Source: an uncultured Paracoccaceae bacterium (lineage in GTDB: Bacteria; Pseudomonadota; Alphaproteobacteria; Rhodobacterales; Rhodobacteraceae). From it: DNA of 64,000 nucleotides. The notes beneath the pieces are model-generated. The model saw nothing but the letters and a program-made list of their open reading frames with translations. It ran no database searches and had not been told where the DNA came from. The stretch is from assembly GCA_947493255.1 (NCBI GenBank), contig CANLQK010000001.1:248001-312000 (forward strand), read 5' to 3'. Both the position numbers and the translations under genes were made by a program. Positions 8,520 through 17,335 of the stretch are shown one piece after another. Position 1 is the first letter of the stretch. Each line of letters opens with the position of its first letter.

Positions 8520-9392
8520 ATGTTTGCGATCCGAGCACTCCTGGGGGGGATTCTCGTCACTGCTTTGACCACGGCAACTTTGGCCGAAGGTCCACAGACG
8601 GACACACGTCCCCTGAGCCGCCATGATGCGGTTACAGCCCGCGCCGAACAGGCGATTGTTCGGGCAGAGGAAGCGCGTTTGGCGGCACGTGCCGCAATGG
8701 CCGCTATTCAGCCATTGCCGCGGCCAATCTATATGGTGCGGTATCCGGTCACGATCAGCCGAAACCCGACGATGCGCCCTTTGATGCGCACCAACTACAT
8801 TCCCGATGCCCGCTGGGATTTCCGCAGCGATAGCGAAAGCTGGACTTTGGCCGCGTTGGCAGCCCTCAAGAGTCACGGGTCACGGTTGGAAGAAACCGTG
8901 CCGCGCGACATTGCCAACTGGTGTCCGGGGTATACGAACAACCCACCACATCTGCGTCGCGCGTTCTGGGTTGGGATGATTTCGGCCCTAGTGAAACATG
9001 AGAGCACCTATCGCCCAGAGGCTGTGGGTGGTGGCAACCTTTGGTTCGGTTTGACACAGATCTATCCAGACACGGCCCGACGTTATGGTTGCCATGCAAC
9101 GACAGGCGAGGCGTTGAAAGACCCAGAAGACAACCTTAGCTGCGCGATCCGCATTATGAATGTCACGGTTCCACGTGACAATGCGATTGCGATCCGCGAC
9201 AGCCGGTGGCGCGGTGTCGCTGCTGATTGGGGCCCGATGAGCAACCGTGGCAAGATTGCTGAAATGTCCGCATGGACACGGTCGCAGGAATACTGCGAGG
9301 CCGATACCACATTGGCCAGCACGACGCGCCCGCAAGCGCGCCCACTGCCACAGGCCGTCTTATCGACAATGTCCGACGCGTCCGACAGCTAG
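8520..9392 (+). CDS. Secreted lytic transglycosylase (SLT domain)
   Basis: The 290-residue product starts with a signal peptide (hydrophobic residues 5-20, cleavage near TLA-EG). It carries a goose-lysozyme-like SLT domain from about residue 155: the catalytic glutamate is in LVKHESTY, followed by GLTQIYPDTARRYGC and LKDPEDNLSCAIRIM. It should cleave the beta-1,4 glycosidic bond of peptidoglycan in the periplasm with formation of 1,6-anhydromuramic acid. The middle region (residues 30-150) has no recognised domain. The ribosome site before the ATG at 8520 is weak. It converges with the following gene, 12 bases apart. Confidence 0.88.
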   Translation: MFAIRALLGGILVTALTTATLAEGPQTDTRPLSRHDAVTARAEQAIVRAEEARLAARAAMAAIQPLPRPIYMVRYPVTISRNPTMRPLMRTNYIPDARWDFRSDSESWTLAALAALKSHGSRLEETVPRDIANWCPGYTNNPPHLRRAFWVGMISALVKHESTYRPEAVGGGNLWFGLTQIYPDTARRYGCHATTGEALKDPEDNLSCAIRIMNVTVPRDNAIAIRDSRWRGVAADWGPMSNRGKIAEMSAWTRSQEYCEADTTLASTTRPQARPLPQAVLSTMSDASDS

Positions 9393-9404
9393 CCTTTTCT
9401 TGAC

Positions 9405-9824
9405 TTAAAATGGTGTGAACGGGTGACGCTCGACATCAATGCCTGCGGCTTTTAGGGCGTCTTCGGCCGCTCCCGCGGGCGGCGTAATATCCGGCGGAAG
9501 GCGCGAATGCGCACCACCTACATGGATCAGTGTAATTTTTAGCGCGCCATCGAACCGCCGATCCAGACGGACATGGTCAATGTCTTGCCGGTCACCATTC
9601 AACAGCGCCGATTGCCAAACGATCCTGTTTGGCCAGATTTCTAACTTGCTCTGCGGATTGCGAATGAGGTCAAATAGGGCTGGACCCGATAATGCAACGA
9701 AGAACAACAGCACGAACCAACCGGCGTCAAACACCAGCCATAGCAGTAACGTAGACGCCCAAACTGTAAGGACAGCAGCAAACGTCGCTGGGCGCCGTCC
9801 TTGTTTTGACCACTGATAGATCAA
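9405..9824 (-). CDS. Small membrane protein, TTG start, coupled to upstream gene
   Basis: The 139-residue product has two adjacent hydrophobic segments (about 16-32 and 34-52) followed by a soluble domain that could form a beta-rich cytoplasmic module. No family is recognised. There is no in-frame ATG. The frame opens with TTG at 9824, which overlaps the stop of the preceding gene as TTGA, so translational coupling probably drives initiation. A start at an internal GTG cannot be excluded. It converges with the lytic transglycosylase gene. Confidence 0.68.
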   Translation of the reverse strand: MIYQWSKQGRRPATFAAVLTVWASTLLLWLVFDAGWFVLLFFVALSGPALFDLIRNPQSKLEIWPNRIVWQSALLNGDRQDIDHVRLDRRFDGALKITLIHVGGAHSRLPPDITPPAGAAEDALKAAGIDVERHPFTPF

Positions 9825-10342
9825 CGAACCCGCATCGCGCGCTGAATATCATCCAATGCGTCGCGTTGTTTTTCGCTCAGGTCGCTTGTGGCGCTGCCTT
9901 TCAGCACCGCCATCAATGGTTCCATCTGTTCGGCTCCACCCAGTTTGTAAAGTTTGCGGGACAGCCGCGCGATGGCTGGTTCAGCGCCACCGCATTCTGT
10001 CATAAACCAGCGGCCCAAAACTTCCATCTCTTGGGCCTCGTCTGCATCTGCGCGCAGTTTGGATCGCAATTGAACCGTCAACAGTTTGCGGTCTTCTGCA
10101 GTGGGTAGATCGTCGAGTTCCAGAAAAGACGTTGCGATTGCGGCAATGGCCAATCGCGGGTCTTCGATGCTTTCCACGGGGTGTAGATTGGTTTGCCGCT
10201 TGAACCCAAACCTGCGTGCAGCCAATCGCACATCATTTGCCATGTCCATGACTTCACCGGCCATGTCACGGGCGTTACGGGCGCGGTTTGTCCAATAATA
10301 GGCGGCTCCGATAATCCCAATAAGGGCAATAAGAAATGGCAT
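9821..10342 (-). CDS. Membrane-anchored protein, unknown, TerB-like composition
   Basis: The 173-residue product has a single N-terminal membrane helix (residues 2-17, PFLIALIGIIGAAYYW) followed by a helical soluble domain. The pattern of a DDLPTAEDRKLL segment and helices loosely resembles TerB-type helical domains, but this is a weak impression. The ATG at 10342 sits eight bases behind AAGGA; a TTG two codons earlier is less well spaced. Its stop overlaps the start of the next gene by four bases, so the two form a coupled pair. It lies 54 bases downstream of pepN on the same strand. Confidence 0.72.
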   Translation of the reverse strand: MPFLIALIGIIGAAYYWTNRARNARDMAGEVMDMANDVRLAARRFGFKRQTNLHPVESIEDPRLAIAAIATSFLELDDLPTAEDRKLLTVQLRSKLRADADEAQEMEVLGRWFMTECGGAEPAIARLSRKLYKLGGAEQMEPLMAVLKGSATSDLSEKQRDALDDIQRAMRVR

Positions 10343-10396
10343 ACTCAAAATCCTTCATCACAATAACTAGCCTATCTTAACCGACCTTGAGGCCAA

Positions 10397-13021
10397 TCAG
10401 GAACCAGTTTCACCCAGCATTCGGCCAACCATTTCTGCAGTGTCGCGCGAAATAGACGGTGTTGCGGCAAGGTTTTCCAACACGCTGCGCATTTTTGCCT
10501 GTCTGTCAGGATCATAGTGACGCCAAGTTTCAAATGACTTTGTCATCCGGGCTGTGGTTTGCGGATTGATGGAATCGAGTTTGGTCAACCATTCGCCCAT
10601 CAAACGATAGGACTCGCCATACGCATCATGAAAACCAGCTGTGTTTCCGGCCAAGGCACCAAACACGGCGCGAAACCGGTTGGGGTTGGTGATGTCAAAG
10701 TCTGGTTCAGCGGTTAGACGCAATGCTGTTGACGCAGCCTCGAGCGGAGCTGCGCGACTGACAGTTAAGCCAAACCATTTGTCAGTCACCAGCCGATCGT
10801 GGCGCCACTTTTCGCGGAAAGCCGCACTTTGTTCATGGCCCTTGCCAATATTCATAAGCTGCGCCAACGCACAGACTGAATTGGTCATGTTGTCAGCTTC
10901 TTCAAACTGTTTTGCGGCTAAGGCGCCCCCATCAAGGCGGGTAATCATCGACAGTGCGCTGTTGGCCAAGGTTCTTTTGCCCACAGACTTGGCATCTGGC
11001 GAGTAGGGGCCTTGCTCTTGCATTTCTGCGTACAGTCGTGGGGAAAGGTCTTGGAAATGCTGCGCGCGGGCCACGCGCAAAGCCTCTAATCCATGATAGA
11101 TCGCCATCGGATCTGGTGTGTCTCCGGTTTCAGCGATGTCGCGGGTCAATTCGTCTTCGCTCGGGAGGTCAAGCATCAGCGCACGGAATGCCGGATCAAG
11201 ACTGTCATCGCGAAGAATAGCCCCGAGGCCGTCCAGATAGGCCGTATCGGGGGCTTTGTCTTGTGTGATCATGGCGATCAAGGTGCTTGAAGCCAGCGTA
11301 TCACCCGCAAACCATCTATTATAAGGATCGGTGTCATGGGCCATCATAAAGGCCTTCTCGACGTTGGATTGATCCCGCTCGAGGATCACGGGCGCTGAGA
11401 GGTTCCGCAGCACTGACAGTTTGGGTTTGTCTTGGTCGATTCCGTTGGGAAGGCGATCTGCTGGAGGGCCTTTCCAGTCACGCCAAACGGCCGTTCGGGC
11501 ATCGGGTTGGATTGTCCAGCTTTGTTCGGCTTGCCCAAGACGCAAAACACTCGTTTCGCCTATTTCCTCACCTTGCGCGGACAAAACACCAGTGGCCAAC
11601 GGAATGAGTAGGGGGGTCTTCTCGGTTTGGTCAGGTGTTGGACGCGTGATTTGGCGTGCTGTTACGGTCAATGTTTTACCGTCCCAATGTTCGGCAACAG
11701 ACACACGAGGTGTTCCCGACTGCGACCACCAGCGTTCAAAACCTGCTAAACGATATTCGTTTTTATCAAAACATTCGAAGAAATCCTCGATTGTGATCGC
11801 TTGCCCATCGAAACGGTCAAAATAACGATCAATGGCGCAGTAGTAGTCTGTATCGCCCAAAAGGGTCTTTAACATGCCGATGATTTCGGCCCCTTTTTCG
11901 TAGACAGTAATCGTATAAAAGTTGTTGATTTCAATGAAACTATCAGGCCGAACTGGGTGGGCCAAAGGACCTGCATCTTCTTGGAATTGTGCGCTGCTTA
12001 TTAGGCTTGCATCATTGATCCGCTTAACCGCGTGACTGCCTTGATCTCCTGTATACTGCTGATCGCGAAATACGGTCAGTCCTTCTTTGAGGCAAAGTTG
12101 GAACCAGTCGCGACAGGTGATCCGATTGCCTGTCCAGTTGTGGAAATATTCATGGGCAATGATCGCATCTATGCGTTCAAAATTGGCATCGGTGCTGGTT
12201 TCGGGTGATGCCAAAACGCAACTGGAATTGAATATATTCAGGCCCTTATTTTCCATTGCGCCCATGTTGAAGTCATCCACGGCGACGATGTTGAAAATGT
12301 CTAAGTCATATTCGCGGCCATAGGTTGTTTCATCCCATCGCATGGCCCGTTTTAGGGCTTCCATTCCAAAAGCACATTTGTCTTCGTCGGGGCCAGGGCG
12401 GACCCAAATGTTTAATTCGACTTGCTTGCCGGACATCGTGGTAAAATTGCCTGCGTGGTTCACCAATTCGCCAGACACAAGTGCAAACAAGTAGGCCGGT
12501 TTGGGCCACGGGTCGTGCCATTCTGCCCAACCTTCGCCTTGCGCCTGCGGGTTCCCGTTTGACAACATCACAGGCATGTCGCCTTCTATGCGCACAGTGA
12601 AAACAGACATCACATCAGGGCGATCTGGGTAAAAGGTGATCTTGCGGAACCCTTCGGCCTCGCATTGTGTGCAATACATGCCGCCAGACATATACAGCCC
12701 CTCAAGCGCCGTGTTTGTCGCTGGTGCGATTTCGACTTCCGCCTCCCAGACAAACGTGAACTGCGGCACTGTGCAGGTCAGGCCTTGTTCGGTAACCGTT
12801 GGAGAGATCTCCGCGCCGTCTATTTTGGCCCAGATCAATGACATGTCTTGCCCATTCAAAAAGAACTCTCCGGGAAAGTCTGTGTTTGGAGTGAATGTGA
12901 TGCGGCTGATGACTCTGGTGGCGTTGGGGGACAGACGGAAAGTAAGGTGCACATCGTCAACGATGTAACCAAAGGGGCGGTAGTCGCTAAGATAAACAGT
13001 TTGTTGAGTCGCATCTGTCAT
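10397..13021 (-). CDS. pepN: Aminopeptidase N (M1 family)
   Basis: This zinc metallopeptidase removes N-terminal residues from peptides in the cytoplasm. The 874-residue product has the exopeptidase motif GAMENKGLN at about 254-262 and the zinc site HEYFHNWTGNR starting at about 290, with the third ligand glutamate downstream in the segment KEGLTVFRDQQ. The length matches the E. coli-type PepN group. The open frame extends 42 codons upstream, but the ATG at 13021 (MTDATQQTVYL) behind GGAG is preferred. It is divergent from glcB; the shared 367-base region carries palindromes listed separately. Confidence 0.96.
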   Translation of the reverse strand: MTDATQQTVYLSDYRPFGYIVDDVHLTFRLSPNATRVISRITFTPNTDFPGEFFLNGQDMSLIWAKIDGAEISPTVTEQGLTCTVPQFTFVWEAEVEIAPATNTALEGLYMSGGMYCTQCEAEGFRKITFYPDRPDVMSVFTVRIEGDMPVMLSNGNPQAQGEGWAEWHDPWPKPAYLFALVSGELVNHAGNFTTMSGKQVELNIWVRPGPDEDKCAFGMEALKRAMRWDETTYGREYDLDIFNIVAVDDFNMGAMENKGLNIFNSSCVLASPETSTDANFERIDAIIAHEYFHNWTGNRITCRDWFQLCLKEGLTVFRDQQYTGDQGSHAVKRINDASLISSAQFQEDAGPLAHPVRPDSFIEINNFYTITVYEKGAEIIGMLKTLLGDTDYYCAIDRYFDRFDGQAITIEDFFECFDKNEYRLAGFERWWSQSGTPRVSVAEHWDGKTLTVTARQITRPTPDQTEKTPLLIPLATGVLSAQGEEIGETSVLRLGQAEQSWTIQPDARTAVWRDWKGPPADRLPNGIDQDKPKLSVLRNLSAPVILERDQSNVEKAFMMAHDTDPYNRWFAGDTLASSTLIAMITQDKAPDTAYLDGLGAILRDDSLDPAFRALMLDLPSEDELTRDIAETGDTPDPMAIYHGLEALRVARAQHFQDLSPRLYAEMQEQGPYSPDAKSVGKRTLANSALSMITRLDGGALAAKQFEEADNMTNSVCALAQLMNIGKGHEQSAAFREKWRHDRLVTDKWFGLTVSRAAPLEAASTALRLTAEPDFDITNPNRFRAVFGALAGNTAGFHDAYGESYRLMGEWLTKLDSINPQTTARMTKSFETWRHYDPDRQAKMRSVLENLAATPSISRDTAEMVGRMLGETGS

Positions 13022-13253
13022 TTGGGAAGGCTCCGGCGTTGGTTGCGGAGACCCTAGGACCAGGTGTTGCGAGCTACAAGGGCAGGCAAAGGCAGACTGT
13101 GATCGATTATTGCAGGTCGAAGATGTGAAGAACCTCAGATTTAGCACGAAATGAGCTTGCGACCTTTGCGAATTCGTTCCCGTGGCGAAGACGAGCGCAA
13201 AGGTTAAGAAAAGATAAGAGATATTATTCGGTTCGATGGTCCGGACCGGGTTC

Positions 13254-13272
13254 TTTCAAAACTAATTTGAAA
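13254..13272. promoter_or_regulatory. Perfect inverted repeat upstream of glcB (7-5-7)
   Basis: TTTCAAA and TTTGAAA flank a five-base spacer. The perfect dyad suggests a dimeric regulator site. It resembles, but does not equal, the TTTGCAAA boxes reported for ScfR-family regulators such as PccR of Rhodobacter sphaeroides. The centre is 35 bases from the next palindrome. Confidence 0.5.
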
Positions 13273-13287
13273 TAGCGAAAATCAGAA

Positions 13288-13308
13288 TTGGTAAAAAAAT
13301 ATTACCAA
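13288..13308. promoter_or_regulatory. Perfect inverted repeat upstream of glcB (7-7-7)
   Basis: TTGGTAA and TTACCAA flank a seven-base A/T spacer. TTGGT...ACCAA half-sites recall operators of FadR-type GntR regulators, a group that includes the glycolate regulator GlcC, though the usual spacing in that group is shorter. The site ends about 80 bases before the glcB ATG, so it could overlap the promoter. Confidence 0.5.
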
Positions 13309-13388
13309 ACTTGTTGCCTATAGGAAACTTCTGTCCTAAACCGACCCTGCCTAGACATGTTTCATGGCTAATTCAGAAGGGAAAGATC

Positions 13389-15509
13389 ATGACCAACCGT
13401 GTGGATCGCGCCGGACTGCAGGTCGCTGTAGAGCTAGCTGACTTCATCGAAACTCGTGCCTTGCCAGATACCGGTGTGACGGAAGATGCGTTTTGGTCCG
13501 GGTTTTCGGAGTTGGTTCATGGGCTTGGGCCGAAGAACGCGACCCTTTTGAAAAAACGCGGCGAGATCCAAGGCCGGATCGATGATTGGCATACAGCCCG
13601 TGCTGGGCAGGCCCATGATGCAGATGCCTACCGCGCGTTTTTGCAGGACATCGGATATTTGTTGCCGGAAGGCGATGCGTTTTCAATCGAGACGGCAAAC
13701 GTCGATCCTGAAATTGCGTCGATTGCGGGACCCCAGTTGGTTGTACCGATCACAAACGCCCGTTTTGCTTTGAACGCGGCGAATGCGCGGTGGGGTAACC
13801 TTTATGATGCATTTTATGGAACAGACGCGCTTGGTGATCTGCCGCAAGGCAAAGGATATGACCCAGAACGCGGGGCGCGGGTTATTGCGCGCGCAAAAGC
13901 GTTTTTGGATGATGCAGTACCGTTGGCGAACGGAACGTGGAGCGATGCAGTCGCGGCTGATTTGATCGATGGGATGATACCACCCTTGAACGACCCGAAC
14001 CAATATGTTGGGGCCGGTGAGAAAGGTATTTATTTTAAGAACAATGGCTTGGGTATCTTTGTCGAATTTGACTCGGCGACGGACATTGCGAAATCAGACC
14101 CCCTCGGAATTTCGGCTGTTTGGTTAGAATCCGCACTCTCTACGATTATGGATTGCGAAGATTCTGTTGCGGCTGTGGATGCGGAAGACAAGGTGTTGGC
14201 CTATACAAATTGGCTGGGCCTGATGAAGGGGGACTTGGCTGAAGAGGTTACCAAGGGCGGCAAGACATTCACACGCACGCTGAATCCAGACCGGACATTC
14301 ACTGCGCCTGACGGTTCCAAAGGCTCTTTTAAAGGCCGTTCGTTGATGTTGGTGCGCAACGTGGGCCATCTGATGACCAATCCGGCCGTTTTGGACCGCG
14401 ATGGGAATGAAGCGGGCGAAGGCATGTTGGACGCCATGATAACGACCTTAATCGCAATGCATGACTTGCAGCGCGAAGGCGGAAACTCGGTTCACGGGTC
14501 GGTATATGTCGTGAAGCCCAAAATGCATGGCCCAGAAGAGGTTGCCTTCGCAGATGACATATTCACCCATGTTGAAAAGGCGCTGGGCCTGCCTGCAAAC
14601 ACTGTGAAACTGGGGATCATGGATGAAGAGCGCCGTACATCTGCAAACCTCATGGAGTGTATTCGCGCTGCAAAGTCACGGGTTGCGTTTATCAACACCG
14701 GCTTCTTGGACCGGACAGGCGATGAAATTCATACGTCGATGGAAGCGGGGCCGATGATCCCGAAAGGCGACATGAAAAACGCAGGTTGGATTGCAGCCTA
14801 TGAAGATCAGAACGTCGATATTGGGTTGGCATGTGGGTTAAGCGGCAAAGCCCAGATCGGTAAAGGAATGTGGGCGATGCCCGACGCGATGGGCGCAATG
14901 GTCGAACAAAAGATCGGCCATCCAAACGCCGGTGCAAATTGCGCTTGGGTTCCGTCGCCTACAGCAGCAACGTTGCACGCAATGCATTATCACGTTGTCG
15001 ATGTTTTTGCCGTTCAGGAGAAGCTATTGCAGGGCGGTCGCCGCGCAGCGCGTGAGGCATTGTTAGACATCCCTGTCGCGACAAACCCTAATTGGACACA
15101 AGAAGCGATTACCCGTGAGGTGGACAACAATGCCCAAGGGATTTTGGGATATGTCGTACGTTGGGTGGATCAAGGCGTTGGCTGCTCCAAAGTACCGGAC
15201 ATCAATGATGTTGGGCTGATGGAAGACCGTGCAACGTGCCGTATTAGTTCGCAGGCGTTGGCCAATTGGTTACACCATGATGTGGTCAGCGAGGCTGATG
15301 TTATGGCGTCGATGCGCAAAATGGCCGCTATCGTTGACGGTCAGAATGCGGACGATCAGGCGTACCGTCCTATGGCCCCAGAGTTTAGTAGCATTGCCTT
15401 TCAGGCAGCTTGCGACTTGGTATTCAAAGGGCGCGAACAGCCGTCTGGTTATACCGAGCCGGTGTTGCACCAACGTCGTTTGGAATTGAAGGCGCAACGA
15501 AACTCATAG
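13389..15509 (+). CDS. glcB: Malate synthase G
   Basis: Malate synthase G condenses glyoxylate with acetyl-CoA to form malate, closing the glyoxylate bypass or glycolate pathway. The 706-residue product has the expected length and conserved segments, including [12 protein letters not shown], the [13 protein letters not shown] stretch, [10 protein letters not shown] and [13 protein letters not shown]. The open frame extends to a TTG at 13311, but the ATG at 13389 behind GAAGGGAAAG is the family start. Isocitrate lyase is not in the window. A GlcG-like gene follows, separated by tandem hairpins. Confidence 0.97.
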   Translation: MTNRVDRAGLQVAVELADFIETRALPDTGVTEDAFWSGFSELVHGLGPKNATLLKKRGEIQGRIDDWHTARAGQAHDADAYRAFLQDIGYLLPEGDAFSIETANVDPEIASIAGPQLVVPITNARFALNAANARWGNLYDAFYGTDALGDLPQGKGYDPERGARVIARAKAFLDDAVPLANGTWSDAVAADLIDGMIPPLNDPNQYVGAGEKGIYFKNNGLGIFVEFDSATDIAKSDPLGISAVWLESALSTIMDCEDSVAAVDAEDKVLAYTNWLGLMKGDLAEEVTKGGKTFTRTLNPDRTFTAPDGSKGSFKGRSLMLVRNVGHLMTNPAVLDRDGNEAGEGMLDAMITTLIAMHDLQREGGNSVHGSVYVVKPKMHGPEEVAFADDIFTHVEKALGLPANTVKLGIMDEERRTSANLMECIRAAKSRVAFINTGFLDRTGDEIHTSMEAGPMIPKGDMKNAGWIAAYEDQNVDIGLACGLSGKAQIGKGMWAMPDAMGAMVEQKIGHPNAGANCAWVPSPTAATLHAMHYHVVDVFAVQEKLLQGGRRAAREALLDIPVATNPNWTQEAITREVDNNAQGILGYVVRWVDQGVGCSKVPDINDVGLMEDRATCRISSQALANWLHHDVVSEADVMASMRKMAAIVDGQNADDQAYRPMAPEFSSIAFQAACDLVFKGREQPSGYTEPVLHQRRLELKAQRNS

Positions 15510-15514
15510 TTTTA

Positions 15515-15557
15515 GGGCCGGTGGAACTGGCCCGACCCGCTGGAGTAACCACTCCAG
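15515..15557 (+). terminator. Tandem hairpins after glcB
   Basis: Two hairpins follow the glcB stop: GGGCC / GGCCC with two further inner pairs (15515-15533) and the perfect CTGGAGT-AACC-ACTCCAG (15540-15557). Neither has a U-tract, so they may act as a factor-dependent terminator or protect the glcB message 3' end. Confidence 0.45.
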
Positions 15558-15618
15558 TGCCCCTACCGAAATCATGAAACCCAAACAGGAGGGGCTGTTT
15601 GATTGAACGGATGATAAG

Positions 15619-16047
15619 ATGGCAGAGATTTCGATGAATAAAGCGCGGACAATGATCCGCAAAACGTTCGAAAAAGGGCGTGAAATGGAGCTAAATCCAC
15701 TCAGCGTTGTTGTTTTGGATGCGGGTGGACATGTTAAAGCGTTTGAACGTGAAGACGGGGCGGCGCCAGGCCGTTTTGCGATTGCCCATGGTAAGGCATA
15801 CGGCGCGGTAATGCTGGGGATGGCGGGCACAGCGCAAATGCAACGTGCAGAGGCGCAAGGATATTTCATGGGCGCTGTGAATGGTGTTTTTGAGGGGCAG
15901 GTCATCCCAGTACCTGGCGGCGTATTGATACGTGACAAGCGCGGCGTGGTCGTAGGCGCACTGGGCGTTACAGGTGACACGTCCGACAATGATGCCGTTT
16001 GCGCTGTTGCAGGGATCAATTCGGCTAATTTAGTGGCGGAAGTTTAA
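15619..16047 (+). CDS. GlcG/HbpS-like heme-binding family protein
   Basis: The 142-residue product is a single GlcG/HbpS (DUF336) domain, recognisable from SVVVLDAGGHVKAFEREDGA near the N-terminus, then a central FMGAVNG segment and the glycine-rich VPGGVLIRD and GALGVTGDTSDNDAVCA. Members bind heme or small ligands and are often encoded beside glycolate or malate synthase genes. The exact role is unknown. There is no signal peptide. The ATG at 15619 follows glcB by 109 bases, so co-transcription through the hairpins is possible. Confidence 0.9.
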   Translation: MAEISMNKARTMIRKTFEKGREMELNPLSVVVLDAGGHVKAFEREDGAAPGRFAIAHGKAYGAVMLGMAGTAQMQRAEAQGYFMGAVNGVFEGQVIPVPGGVLIRDKRGVVVGALGVTGDTSDNDAVCAVAGINSANLVAEV

Positions 16048-16135
16048 AGTCCTAGATAGTTTCGTCGAGCTGACTGGCCAAAGAACGTTGATTTTCAACC
16101 TTGACTTGTTAGAAAGCGAGCAAAGGAAGTTTGTC

Positions 16136-16909
16136 ATGCGTAAGCCAGTCATCGGAATTATCGGAAATTACCACCTCATCAACGAGGAATATCCCATTCA
16201 TGGGGCCGGAATCATGAATGCAGAAGCCGTTACGCATGTTTGCGGTGCCTTGCCACTGATCGTTCCGACGGACCCAAATTTAGTAGACATTGAAGATTTG
16301 ATGGAAACTTGCGATGGGTTTCTGTTCACTGGCGGCCGCGCGAATGTGCACCCTGAAGAATACGGGCACATTGAGACCGAAGCGCACGGTGGGTTCGATC
16401 GGGCGCGAGATCGGCTATCCATTCCTTTGATACAAAGCTGTGTTGAGCGTGGTCAGCCTATTTTCGGTGTGTGTCGTGGCCTTCAGGAAGTGGCGGTCGC
16501 GATGGGTTGTACTTTGCACCCTGAAATTCGGGATCTGCCCGGTCGCGACAACCATCGAATGGTTCCGGAAGGGACGCTCGCTGACAAGTTTGGTCGCCAA
16601 CACGTTGTGACCTTGAATGAAGGCGGTCCTTTCCATCAGCTTTGGGGGCGAACAAAGGTTTTGACCAACACTTTGCACGGGCAAGGAGTAATGGAGGTTA
16701 GTGACCGTGTGGTTGTTGATGGCTTTGCGCCTGACGGTACGCCAGAAGCGATTTATGTAAAGGATGCGCCTGGGTTTACCTTGTCTGTCCAATGGCATCC
16801 CGAATGGAAAGCCGACTCGGATAGTGTGTCGCGACCTTTGTTCGAGGCGTTTGGCGAGGCTGCTCGTTCGTGGGCAAACCGCAATCAACAGATCCGAAAA
16901 AGCGCCTAA
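16136..16909 (+). CDS. Class I glutamine amidotransferase-like hydrolase (peptidase C26, PuuD type)
   Basis: The 257-residue product belongs to the peptidase C26 group, whose known members hydrolyse gamma-glutamyl-GABA in putrescine degradation. It has the nucleophile elbow FGVCRGLQE with Cys113 and the downstream catalytic histidine and glutamate in SVQWHPEW. The early segment VIGIIGNYH and the TGGRANVHPEEY segment are typical. The open frame reaches a TTG at 16088, but the ATG at 16136 behind AAGGAAG is preferred. No other putrescine genes are nearby, so the substrate is uncertain. Confidence 0.88.
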   Translation: MRKPVIGIIGNYHLINEEYPIHGAGIMNAEAVTHVCGALPLIVPTDPNLVDIEDLMETCDGFLFTGGRANVHPEEYGHIETEAHGGFDRARDRLSIPLIQSCVERGQPIFGVCRGLQEVAVAMGCTLHPEIRDLPGRDNHRMVPEGTLADKFGRQHVVTLNEGGPFHQLWGRTKVLTNTLHGQGVMEVSDRVVVDGFAPDGTPEAIYVKDAPGFTLSVQWHPEWKADSDSVSRPLFEAFGEAARSWANRNQQIRKSA

Positions 16910-16926
16910 CGACGTTGAGCTGACCC

Positions 16927-17256
16927 CTAGTATCCTAGTTGGGCAACCGCCGCTGCAAGGGTGCTTGAATTGTTTGAGCCGCAATACCCAACAAGATTTT
17001 GAGCAACCATGTCTGAGGTCGGCACGCTAGAAATGCGGCCCGATAGGACAGATGCGCGTGCGCGTCCCATCGCCCAGGCAGTTGCTTCTGACAAAGCAGA
17101 CGGGTTCGAAAGACTTCGGCAATTAATTTGGCCTGGGTCCATCGGAACGGTGAATGGTGCGGCGACCGGCACGATCGTTGCGTCCGTTGGGGCAGGGGCG
17201 TCCATGCATGCGGCAAGTCCGGTTGTAAGTGTCAGAAATGTTAATACAAGGCGCAT
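16927..17256 (-). CDS. Small HdeA-like lipoprotein
   Basis: The 109-residue product has a lipoprotein signal with lipobox LAAC (Cys about residue 16). After that comes an alanine-rich helical domain with two cysteines flanking the segment NPSALSEATAWAMGRA and ending VGYCGSNNSSTLAAAVAQL. This two-cysteine helical pattern recalls the acid-stress chaperones HdeA/HdeB, although similarity is modest and the protein is lipid-anchored. Two adjacent ATGs are possible; the second, at 17256, is better spaced from AGGAGG. It lies downstream of the RTX/Hint gene on the same strand. Confidence 0.75.
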   Translation of the reverse strand: MRLVLTFLTLTTGLAACMDAPAPTDATIVPVAAPFTVPMDPGQINCRSLSNPSALSEATAWAMGRARASVLSGRISSVPTSDMVAQNLVGYCGSNNSSTLAAAVAQLGY

Positions 17257-17335
17257 CATGAACCTCCTGTCAGGCGAATGTGAATACACACTGGCCTGAC
17301 CGAAAGCTTGTTGCAACCCGTTGGCACGAAGGCCC

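Larger units (their letters stand above)
13022..13388. promoter_or_regulatory. Divergent control region, pepN / glcB
   Basis: This 367-base non-coding gap holds the promoters of pepN (minus) and glcB (plus). On the glcB side it is AT-rich and contains three perfect inverted repeats: GGTCCGGACC at 13238-13247, then the two palindromes at 13254-13272 and 13288-13308. A GAAGGGAAAG ribosome site precedes the glcB ATG. The layout suggests regulated glcB expression. Confidence 0.6.
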
